Shown here one piece after another: positions 1-5,734 of a DNA stretch of 6,145 bases. Position 1 is the first letter of the stretch. Every line of letters begins with the position of its first letter. Location of the stretch: contig CAMBPO010000099.1 in NCBI GenBank assembly GCA_945869725.1, positions 1-6,145 on the forward strand, given 5' to 3'. Under the pieces are notes generated by a model. The model was given only the letters and a program-made list of their open reading frames with translations, had not been told where the DNA came from and made no database searches. The DNA comes from Klebsiella pneumoniae. GTDB taxonomy: Bacteria > Pseudomonadota > Gammaproteobacteria > Pseudomonadales > Pseudohongiellaceae. The translations under genes were made by a program, and so were the position numbers.

Positions 1-22
1 GGTGTCCGTTGAAGAACAATCA

Positions 23-39
23 GGTTGCCAACGGCAACC
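23..39 (-). terminator. Candidate terminator hairpin downstream of the PQQ dehydrogenase
   Basis: A perfect 7-bp inverted repeat (GGTTGCC / GGCAACC) with a 3-base loop begins about 50 bases past the dehydrogenase stop codon. Read on the minus strand, it is followed by TGATTGTTCTT, which is T-rich but not a clean T tract. A weak intrinsic terminator is possible. It could also be an unrelated palindrome or belong to a gene beyond the left edge. The rest of positions 1-89 shows no supported gene. Confidence 0.35.
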
Positions 40-89
40 GTTCTGAAACCGACCCACCCTCAGGCCAGGCCGGCTCCTCAGAACAAAAA

Positions 90-2300
90 TTACTGAACCT
101 GCCCCGCCAACTGCAACAAATACGCCCGGATACTTTCAACTTCCGCCGCCCCAATGTCTGCTGAGAACCCCGGCATTCCTTGCGACAACAGACTGCCATC
201 CAGCACAATGCTGTGAAATGCAGCGTCGGTCAGCAACATCGGCGAGTAACGCAGATCGGGTAAAGGACCGGCACTCATCGCCATCGGCCCATGGCACACC
301 GAACAGTAAGCACCGTAGAGCACACCACCCACATTGGCATCACCGGCACTGGTGATGCCGGCAAGATTTAATGGCTGCGGCGGGACAATATCAATCTGTG
401 GCAACTGCCCCTCTGCGCCCAGTTTAAAGGCCATCAACCGGCCATTGCGCTGGCGTGGATAATTGCCTGATAACAAGCCCATCGTCATGGAGATGGCGCC
501 GCCCTGACCAGCCAGCGCCAACACATATTGCTCACCATCCAGCTCATAGGTCACCGACCCACCCAGAATCGCGTCACCCACCTCGAAATTCCAAAGCTGC
601 TCACCGGTATCGGTGCGATAGGCGTGGAACTGACCATCCGCTGAACCCTGGAAAACCAGTCCGCCGCCGGTGGACAATAAACCGCTGTTGCCATAGACCG
701 AGTAACTGACACGCCAGGCTTCCGTCTGCGTCAGCGGGTTCCACGCGATCAATGCCGACAAAGGTTCGTTTTCAAGTATTTGTGCGGCCTGAGGATTGGC
801 AGGTTCGCCCGGCATCGCATCCTGACCTATATTCCAGCCGGTGTTCTGTGGCACAAATTCGGCTGGATTGCTGTAGGTATACGTGGTGTTCTGAGTTGGC
901 ACAAACACATAACCGGTTTGCGGATCGTAGGACATCGGGTACCAATTGTGACCACCCAGCGGGCCAGGTATCACAATTGCAGGCTGATCGCGGTAGCGCA
1001 CCATCTCGGACTCTATCGGCCGCCCGGTTTGTGCATCAAGACCCGATGCCCAGTTCATCGGCACATAATTATTGCCAGAGATAAACTCACCGGTGGCGCG
1101 ATCCAGCACATAAAAGAAGCCGTTTTTGGGTGCCTGCATAATGACCTGACGCTGACGGCCGTCGATCTGCATATCAGCCAGAATCATGTGCTGTGTTGCG
1201 GTGTAATCCCATGTATCCGCCGGCGTGGTCTGGAAGTGCCAGACGTATTCACCGGTGTCCGGACGCAAAGCAACAATCGACGACAGGAACAAGTTATCGC
1301 CCTGCCCGTTCGAGCGTATTTCATGGTTCCACGGACTGCCGTTACCCACACCGATATACAGCAGGTTCAGCGCCGGATCGTAGGCCATCGCATCCCAGAC
1401 CGTACCGCCACCACCGATGGCCCACCACTCACCCGCCCAGGTTTCAGCGGCCATTTCCATCGCAGAGCTTTCAAAGCCGTCGGCGGGGTTGCCTGGCACG
1501 GTGTAGAAACGCCACGCCAGCTCCCCGGTTTCAGAATCATAGGCAGAGACATAACCGCGCACCCCTAATTCACCCCCGCTATTACCAATAATGACCTTGC
1601 CGTCAATAATGCGCGGAGCGCCGGTGATGGTGTAGCGCATGGCAGGATCGACGGTCATGGTTGACCAGGCTTCTTCACCGGTCGCACGATCCAGTGCAAT
1701 CAGTCGTCCATCGAGTGCACCGAAATACACTTTATCGCCCCAGGCAGCCATGCCGCGGTTGACCACATCACAGCAGGCATCTACCGCTTTGGCGCCGGGT
1801 ACTTGCGGATCGTAACGCCAGATTTCCTGGCCGGTGCGCGCATCCACCGCAAAGGCTTTGCTCCACGCGGTGGTGAGGTAGACCACACCATCAATCACCA
1901 GGGGTGTGGCTTGCTGACCACGGTCGGTGTCCAGCTCAAAATCCCAGGCCAGTCCGAGATCAGCAACATTGTTGCGGTTGATAATGTCCAAGGGCGAATT
2001 GCGTTGCTCAGAGTAGGTGCGGCCGTGCGTCAGCCACTCACTGTTACTGGCTGCGGCAATGCGCGCCGCGTTGACCGGGGTAATGGCCGGACTCGCCGAT
2101 TCAACACTGGCTGGCGCGTCAACGTTTGCAGCATCAATGGCCGGAGCGACCGGCTCTGCAGGTTCCCCTGAACACGCCATCAGTAACAACAGGGCGCTGG
2201 CCGCCAGCGGCAGCCGTAATCTGGCGCCTGCTGACCCGGCGCGGGGCCTGTCATTTGTAGTGCTGCCATGTAATGCGGTGTGCGTGAGGTGCTTGTTCAT
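90..2300 (-). CDS. PQQ-dependent quinohemoprotein alcohol dehydrogenase (type II-like), predicted lipoprotein with C-terminal cytochrome c
   Basis: This 736-residue enzyme should oxidise an alcohol (or related substrate) on the outer side of the inner membrane, passing electrons from PQQ to its own heme c and then to a soluble acceptor. Visible in order: a basic N-terminus and hydrophobic stretch ending in the lipobox-like LLMAC (Cys43; the next residue is Ser, compatible with outer-membrane sorting); an Ala/Pro-rich tether to about residue 80; and a beta-propeller with repeated TGxxxW-type docking motifs ending at W161, W212, W263, W354, W529 and W570. The vicinal Cys176-Cys177 pair lies in DACCDVVNRG. 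Probable calcium ligands are Glu244 and Asn320, the catalytic base is Asp365 in WDYT, and Lys392 should contact PQQ. The C-terminal domain has CSVCH at 666-670 and the likely axial Met709. Thr367, two residues after the catalytic Asp, is where lanthanide enzymes carry Asp, so calcium is inferred. The start at 2300 is chosen for its GGAG site and promoter spacing. Family membership is firm; the substrate is unknown, and no PQQ biosynthesis gene is visible. Confidence 0.93.
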   Translation of the reverse strand: MNKHLTHTALHGSTTNDRPRAGSAGARLRLPLAASALLLLMACSGEPAEPVAPAIDAANVDAPASVESASPAITPVNAARIAAASNSEWLTHGRTYSEQRNSPLDIINRNNVADLGLAWDFELDTDRGQQATPLVIDGVVYLTTAWSKAFAVDARTGQEIWRYDPQVPGAKAVDACCDVVNRGMAAWGDKVYFGALDGRLIALDRATGEEAWSTMTVDPAMRYTITGAPRIIDGKVIIGNSGGELGVRGYVSAYDSETGELAWRFYTVPGNPADGFESSAMEMAAETWAGEWWAIGGGGTVWDAMAYDPALNLLYIGVGNGSPWNHEIRSNGQGDNLFLSSIVALRPDTGEYVWHFQTTPADTWDYTATQHMILADMQIDGRQRQVIMQAPKNGFFYVLDRATGEFISGNNYVPMNWASGLDAQTGRPIESEMVRYRDQPAIVIPGPLGGHNWYPMSYDPQTGYVFVPTQNTTYTYSNPAEFVPQNTGWNIGQDAMPGEPANPQAAQILENEPLSALIAWNPLTQTEAWRVSYSVYGNSGLLSTGGGLVFQGSADGQFHAYRTDTGEQLWNFEVGDAILGGSVTYELDGEQYVLALAGQGGAISMTMGLLSGNYPRQRNGRLMAFKLGAEGQLPQIDIVPPQPLNLAGITSAGDANVGGVLYGAYCSVCHGPMAMSAGPLPDLRYSPMLLTDAAFHSIVLDGSLLSQGMPGFSADIGAAEVESIRAYLLQLAGQVQ

Positions 2301-2307
2301 GCGCGGT

Positions 2308-2311
2308 CTCC
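2308..2311 (-). promoter_or_regulatory. Ribosome binding site deciding the dehydrogenase start
   Basis: GGAG on the minus strand lies 7 bases before the ATG at 2300. The upstream in-frame ATG at 2345 would add 15 charged residues (MSDGDSQQEHHRRPR) to the signal region and would fall at or before the predicted transcription start, so the downstream ATG is preferred. Confidence 0.6.
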
Positions 2312-2347
2312 GGTGATGTTCTTGTTGGCTGTCGCCGTCAGACACCG

Positions 2348-2376
2348 AGCATAAACAGGCACCGGAGTGCGTGCAA
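2348..2376 (-). promoter_or_regulatory. Candidate sigma-70 promoter for the PQQ dehydrogenase
   Basis: On the minus strand, a TTGCAC -35 element (2371-2376) is separated by exactly 17 bases from a TATGCT -10 element (2348-2353). These match the consensus at 3 of 6 and 4 of 6 positions. Transcription would begin near 2341 and give a leader of about 40 bases before the ATG at 2300. The placement makes sense for independent expression of the dehydrogenase, although read-through from the upstream SIMPL gene is also possible because no clear terminator separates them. Confidence 0.42.
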
Positions 2377-2402
2377 GAGCAGTCGCTCGTATTGCTGAGG
2401 TT

Positions 2403-3200
2403 TTATTGGGCGACGGCCTGCACGCGCACGGTTAAGGTGACCTCTGTTTCACCGGCATCGGCCGACGGTGCCGCCATTTCCATGGAAGCATCCGCTGTAA
2501 CGGCACGCATCATCATCGGTTGCGCGTAACCGCCGGACTGCGAATCAATATCCACCGTGGCGATGTCGACCTTGGTTTTACCCAGCGCTGCGGCCGCTAG
2601 TGTGGCCTTCTGCTGTGCACGCTGTAATGCCGCTTCCATGAGATTGTCGCGCACCTCGTCCGCTCGTTCGGTACTCAGACTGTAGGACAGCTGATTCATC
2701 AGAAAACCCATCGCCTGCAGGCGCCCGGCCAGTTCCAACAGCATTGCCGAGTCGCGGCTTTGCAGGGTAATACTCTGGTTGCCGCGCCACATGTCATCGG
2801 CACGGTTGCCGGAGGGATTGCGGTTGAACTGGTACACCCCGTAGTACCCGGTGCTGACATCAATACCGTCAATATCACGGGTAATCGCCAGCGCCTGTGC
2901 CATCACTTCGTTGATCTGGTTCTGCACCTCAGCAGCATCCCGGTGATCGATCTCGATACGCAGGTCTGCGCTGAGCGTATCCTGACCGACGCGTGTGCGC
3001 TCGGTCACCGTCAGGGTGATCAGTGTCTGGCCTTCGGGCAGCAGGCTTTGTACCAAGGGGCCTGACTGCGCCAGCGCCTGACCGGACATCATCAGAGAGG
3101 ACAAGGAACAGAAGAGGGATGTTGCTGTCAAAAATCTCAGTAACGGGCGCACGTTGGTTCGCATGCTGGTTGACTGACACACTTTATTAAACGGGTTCAT
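2403..3200 (-). CDS. Periplasmic SIMPL domain (DUF541, YggE-like) protein
   Basis: The 265-residue protein has a basic N-terminus, a hydrophobic core at about residues 19-39 and an ALA-QS signal peptidase I site after Ala44, so it should be exported to the periplasm. The remainder, about residues 55-265, resembles the SIMPL/DUF541 family: an N-terminal strand (LITLTVTERTRVGQDTLSADL), a central part ending in the RADEVRDNLMEAALQRAQQKATLAAAALG helix region (179-207), and a Met-rich loop (about 228-242) before the final strand ETEVTLTVRVQAV. Family members include E. coli YggE, linked to oxidative stress tolerance, but no biochemical activity is established, so none is assigned. The ATG at 3200 is chosen over the in-frame ATG at 3224 because a perfect AGGAGG lies 5 bases upstream. 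An internal ATG at 3164 would give a shorter, more typical signal peptide but has no Shine-Dalgarno site. The gene is co-directional with the dehydrogenase 102 bases downstream. Confidence 0.85.
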   Translation of the reverse strand: MNPFNKVCQSTSMRTNVRPLLRFLTATSLFCSLSSLMMSGQALAQSGPLVQSLLPEGQTLITLTVTERTRVGQDTLSADLRIEIDHRDAAEVQNQINEVMAQALAITRDIDGIDVSTGYYGVYQFNRNPSGNRADDMWRGNQSITLQSRDSAMLLELAGRLQAMGFLMNQLSYSLSTERADEVRDNLMEAALQRAQQKATLAAAALGKTKVDIATVDIDSQSGGYAQPMMMRAVTADASMEMAAPSADAGETEVTLTVRVQAVAQ

Positions 3201-3205
3201 AGTCG

Positions 3206-3211
3206 CCTCCT
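3206..3211 (-). promoter_or_regulatory. Strong ribosome binding site of the SIMPL gene
   Basis: A perfect AGGAGG on the minus strand lies 5 bases before the ATG at 3200. It fixes that start over the alternatives at 3224 and 3164, and it suggests efficient translation. Confidence 0.75.
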
Positions 3212-3213
3212 GC

Positions 3214-3241
3214 TTGTTATCCATAAAACGGTTACTCTAAC
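3214..3241 (+). promoter_or_regulatory. Weak candidate promoter of the pxpBCA operon
   Basis: On the plus strand, TTGTTA (3214-3219) and TCTAAC (3236-3241) are separated by 16 bases, each matching the sigma-70 consensus at 4 of 6 positions. Transcription would start near 3248 and place the inverted repeat at 3259-3274 in the leader. An equally weak alternative is TTGAAG (3262-3267) with GACAAT (3284-3289), also 16 bases apart. Some promoter must lie in this short divergent region, but the sequence does not decide which. Confidence 0.2.
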
Positions 3242-3244
3242 AGA

Positions 3245-3271
3245 AGCATATCTCAGCCAGCTTGAAGCCAA
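3245..3271 (-). promoter_or_regulatory. Weak candidate promoter of the SIMPL gene
   Basis: A TATGCT -10 element (3245-3250), identical to the one proposed for the dehydrogenase, has a TTGGCT -35-like element (3266-3271) only 15 bases upstream, a short spacer. A start near 3238 would leave a leader of about 38 bases. The -35 element lies inside the inverted repeat at 3259-3274. The assignment rests on position and partial consensus only. Confidence 0.27.
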
Positions 3272-3274
3272 GCT
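3259..3274. promoter_or_regulatory. Perfect 6-4-6 inverted repeat in the divergent intergenic region, possible operator
   Basis: AGCTTG-AAGC-CAAGCT is a perfect palindrome with 6-bp arms and a 4-base centre, located between the divergently transcribed SIMPL and pxpB genes. The same bases also form an imperfect tandem repeat with a one-turn period (AGCCAGCTTGA at 3255-3265, AGCCAAGCTTAA at 3266-3277). It could bind a dimeric repressor or activator, or form a small leader hairpin. No regulator gene is adjacent, and chance occurrence is not excluded. Confidence 0.3.
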
Positions 3275-3309
3275 TAACCAACAGACAATCACTTGCGACA
3301 GAGCGTGTC

Positions 3310-3993
3310 ATGAGCATACCCGATCCCGCGATTAGTTTTGTCACCGAACACGGCATCCTGCTGGAGTTTGGTGCGGCTGACAGCAGCGTGATTGAACCGG
3401 CGTTGCAACAACGGCTCTGTCAGCTCGCCACCTTGCTGCGCGAGCACTCACACACCGGGCCGCTGCTGTGTGACATTGTCACCGCTCCCGGCAGCCTGCT
3501 GCTGGTGCTGCACGACGGACGCACCGCGCGCCGCTTGCTCAGACATGCAGAAACCTTATGGCGGGCCAGCGCGCAGCAGAGTATCAATGCCAGTATTGTC
3601 ACCGTGCCGGTGTTCTATGGTGGCGAACATGGCCCCGATCTTGAGCAGGCCGCGAGCTTGTGCGGCATGAGCACTACAAGGTTTGTAGAGCGCCATGCGG
3701 CTGGCAACTACTTTGTGCAAAGCCTTGGTTTTATGCCGGGTTTTGCCTACCTGGGCGGGCTGGATCCGCAACTGCACATAAAACGCAAGGATACGCCGTC
3801 AGCACGCGTTGCCGCCGGCTCTGTGGCCATCGGCGGCAGCAATACCGGTATTTATCCGTCGGAGTCACCGGGGGGATGGCACATTATCGGCCGTACGTCG
3901 GTGACCTTGTTTGATGCTCACTCGCAGCAACCCTGCCTGCTGCAACCGGGTGACACGGTCCGGTTCATCGCGCAGAAGGAGTACCCGTCATGA
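3310..3993 (+). CDS. pxpB: 5-oxoprolinase subunit PxpB (KipI/YbgJ family)
   Basis: This 227-residue protein is one part of the bacterial ATP-dependent 5-oxoprolinase PxpABC, which hydrolyses 5-oxo-L-proline to L-glutamate in the cytoplasm. PxpB and PxpC are thought to phosphorylate the substrate before PxpA opens the ring. Diagnostic motifs are VPVFYGGEHGPDL (98-110), FVQSLGFMPGFAYLGGL (135-151) and the AAGSVAIGGSNTGIYPSESPGGWHIIGRT region (168-196). The length is close to E. coli PxpB (about 218). One small deviation is VAAGSV where the family usually has VPAGSV. The ATG at 3310 is chosen because homologues begin only about ten residues before the first strand (here ISFVTEHGILLEFG). The longer frame would need a TTG start at 3262. 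The upstream ribosome site is weak, with only GAG six bases before the ATG. The stop overlaps the pxpC start as ATGA. Confidence 0.95.
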   Translation: MSIPDPAISFVTEHGILLEFGAADSSVIEPALQQRLCQLATLLREHSHTGPLLCDIVTAPGSLLLVLHDGRTARRLLRHAETLWRASAQQSINASIVTVPVFYGGEHGPDLEQAASLCGMSTTRFVERHAAGNYFVQSLGFMPGFAYLGGLDPQLHIKRKDTPSARVAAGSVAIGGSNTGIYPSESPGGWHIIGRTSVTLFDAHSQQPCLLQPGDTVRFIAQKEYPS

Positions 3994-4976
3994 TTGAAGT
4001 CTTGCTGAGTTCTCCGCTGCTGACCATTCAGGACAGTGGCCGCACTGGCTGGCGACATCTGGGGGTACCACGCTGCGGCATGATGGATGACCTGGCACTT
4101 CGACAGGGCAATTTGCTGCTGGGCAATGATGAAGGTGCCGCGGCACTGGAAGTCACCAGCGCCCCGGTGCTGCTCAGATTTCTGCATGACAGCACCATTG
4201 TGTTGATGGGCGCCGATATGCAAGCCAGCATTCTCGAGCCGGATCTTGCAAACACCCGCCAGCAGCGACTGTTGACCGGTTTTGTATACCTGCTGCGGGC
4301 CGGGGACTGTTTGCGTTTGCATGCGGCAAAAACGCCCGGCCAACGCGCGATGCTGATGATACGCGGTGGCGTTGATGTACCCCTGGTGCTGGGTTCGCGC
4401 AGCACCGACATCATGAATGGGTTTGGTGGACTGCAGGGGCGGGCACTGCACGCCGGTGACAAAATTCCCGTGGGCGAGCACAGCAACACACCATTACCTC
4501 TCAAAACCGGCGTGCGCCAGCACAGCTGGAACCACACGCTGCGTGTACTCACTGGGCCGGATTTTACGCGCTTTGACCAAACCTCACGTCAGGCACTGTT
4601 TGAAAAAAGCTGGATGGTGACAGCACAGTCCAATCGCATGGGCTTGCGCTTGCAGGGGGACAGCCTCAGAGCACATGAGCCCGCTGATCAACCATTAAAC
4701 CGCTTATTGTCAATTGGCGTCTTGCCGGGACTTATTCAGGTACCGCCTGATGGGCAACCCATTTTGTTGGCCGCTGACGCCCAGACAACCGGCGGTTATC
4801 CCGCAATCGCCAGCATTATCAGTGCGGATCTTTGGCAACTGGCTTACATGACCAGCGGCACCCGCGTGCGTTTTGCCAAAATCAGTCTGGCGGAAGCGCA
4901 CGGACTTGCCCGTCACCAGCAACAACAAATGCTCAGGCTGCGAGATGCGCTGCGATTACGCGGAGAAGCAGCATGA
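3990..4976 (+). CDS. pxpC: 5-oxoprolinase subunit PxpC (KipA/YbgK family)
   Basis: This 328-residue partner of PxpB belongs to the biotin-dependent carboxyltransferase-like KipA family and completes the ATP-dependent module of 5-oxoprolinase. Conserved stretches visible are TIQDSGRTGWRHLGVPRCGMMD (12-33), NLLLGNDEGAAALEV (41-55), RGGVDVPLVLGSRSTD (125-140), GLQGRALHAGD (147-157), SNRMGLRLQG (214-223) and LPGLIQVPPDGQPILLAADAQTTGGYPAIASIISAD (245-280). The length is near E. coli PxpC (about 310), the excess being mostly a Gln/Arg-rich C-terminal tail (HQQQQMLRLRDALRLRGEAA). The ATG is embedded in the pxpB stop (ATGA) and has AAGGAG eight bases upstream, so translation is both coupled and well primed. 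The 3' end overlaps pxpA in the same way. No disruption of the frame is seen. Confidence 0.96.
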   Translation: MIEVLLSSPLLTIQDSGRTGWRHLGVPRCGMMDDLALRQGNLLLGNDEGAAALEVTSAPVLLRFLHDSTIVLMGADMQASILEPDLANTRQQRLLTGFVYLLRAGDCLRLHAAKTPGQRAMLMIRGGVDVPLVLGSRSTDIMNGFGGLQGRALHAGDKIPVGEHSNTPLPLKTGVRQHSWNHTLRVLTGPDFTRFDQTSRQALFEKSWMVTAQSNRMGLRLQGDSLRAHEPADQPLNRLLSIGVLPGLIQVPPDGQPILLAADAQTTGGYPAIASIISADLWQLAYMTSGTRVRFAKISLAEAHGLARHQQQQMLRLRDALRLRGEAA

Positions 4977-5734
4977 CTCACACAATTGATCTCAATGCTG
5001 ACCTGGGTGAAGGCCTCGCCTTTGACCACCCGTTATTGGAACTGGTCAGCTCTGCAAATATCAGCTGCGGTGCTCATGCCGGCTCGCCACAAGACATTCA
5101 GCAGGCCATCCGCCGGGCGATTGAGAACGGCGTGAGCATCGGTGCCCACCCGTCATACCCGGACCGTGAACACTGGGGCAGACGCTCGCTGAGCCTGTCG
5201 GCCGCGCAGTTACGCGCCACAATGATGTCACAGCTGCAGTGGCTGGAAACGCAGGTTCGCGAGCTTGGCGGCCAGCTGCAACATATAAAACCACATGGCG
5301 CCTTGTATAACGATGCCGCACGCGACGCTCAACTCGCCGGGCGCATCGCCGCGTGTGTAAGGAGCTTTGATCCATCGTTGATTCTGGTAGGTCTGGCGGG
5401 TGGCCAATTGCTCAACGCCGGTCAACGCGCCGGCTTGCGGGTGGCTGCAGAAGCGTTTGTGGATCGGCGTTACCAGGCCGATGGCTCACTGGTGCCGCGC
5501 ACTCATCCGCTGGCGTTGATAGAGAGTGAAGAAGAAGCGTTGAACCAGGCGCTGGCATTAGCGAATCACTTGCCCGTCACTGCTGTGGATGGCAGCCTGC
5601 TGAGCATCAAGGCTGACACACTGTGTATTCATGGGGATTCTGATCACGCGTTGCAGTTTGCCAGGGCTGTGAAGGCGGCCTTACTGGCGCAGGGCATCTC
5701 CGTTCGTTCCCTGACGTGCAATCAGCTTGCGTAA
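4973..5734 (+). CDS. pxpA: 5-oxoprolinase subunit PxpA (LamB/YcsF family)
   Basis: This 253-residue protein should be the ring-opening subunit of 5-oxoprolinase, acting on the intermediate made by PxpB-PxpC to release glutamate. LamB/YcsF hallmarks are DLNADLGEG (6-14), SSANISCGAHAG (26-37), VSIGAHPSYPD (54-64) followed by GRR, HIKPHGALYN (104-113), EAFVDRRYQADGSLVPR (160-176) and LCIHGDSDHALQFAR (217-231). It aligns almost without gaps to the E. coli protein (244 residues) as recalled, including the compact loop after DLGEG. Differences in the second motif are CGAHAGS where CGFHAGD is usual. The start overlaps the pxpC stop as ATGA and has GGAG seven bases upstream. The start at 4973 is chosen over the in-frame ATG at 4832, which would translate pxpC sequence in the wrong frame. 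The last 54 bases overlap the permease gene on the other strand. Confidence 0.96.
   Translation: MTHTIDLNADLGEGLAFDHPLLELVSSANISCGAHAGSPQDIQQAIRRAIENGVSIGAHPSYPDREHWGRRSLSLSAAQLRATMMSQLQWLETQVRELGGQLQHIKPHGALYNDAARDAQLAGRIAACVRSFDPSLILVGLAGGQLLNAGQRAGLRVAAEAFVDRRYQADGSLVPRTHPLALIESEEEALNQALALANHLPVTAVDGSLLSIKADTLCIHGDSDHALQFARAVKAALLAQGISVRSLTCNQLA

Noticed and set aside
20..208. A 62-codon minus-strand frame at the left edge
   Set aside because: It overlaps the cytochrome c end of the dehydrogenase in another frame and encodes a Cys/Arg-rich sequence with no recognisable features.
780..1568. A 262-codon open frame on the plus strand, antisense to the PQQ dehydrogenase
   Set aside because: The translation is rich in His, Arg, Cys and Thr with no recognisable domain. 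It mirrors the GC-rich codon structure of the real gene on the other strand.
2301..2345. N-terminal extension of the dehydrogenase to the ATG at 2345
   Set aside because: It adds an unlikely charged stretch before the signal sequence, lies at or before the predicted transcription start, and has a poorer ribosome site than the ATG at 2300.
2520..2763. The Met-rich loop of the SIMPL protein considered as a special metal-binding insert
   Set aside because: Met-rich segments before the last strand are, as far as I recall, usual in SIMPL/YggE-like proteins, so this is not distinctive.
3262..3309. Upstream TTG start for pxpB
   Set aside because: It would add 16 residues not expected in PxpB and would use a rare start codon inside the inverted repeat, whereas the ATG at 3310 matches the family's usual N-terminus.
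3918..4481. A 187-codon open frame on the minus strand, inside pxpC
   Set aside because: It is a shadow of pxpC, which has clear family motifs throughout. The antisense product is low-quality, Gln/His-rich sequence.
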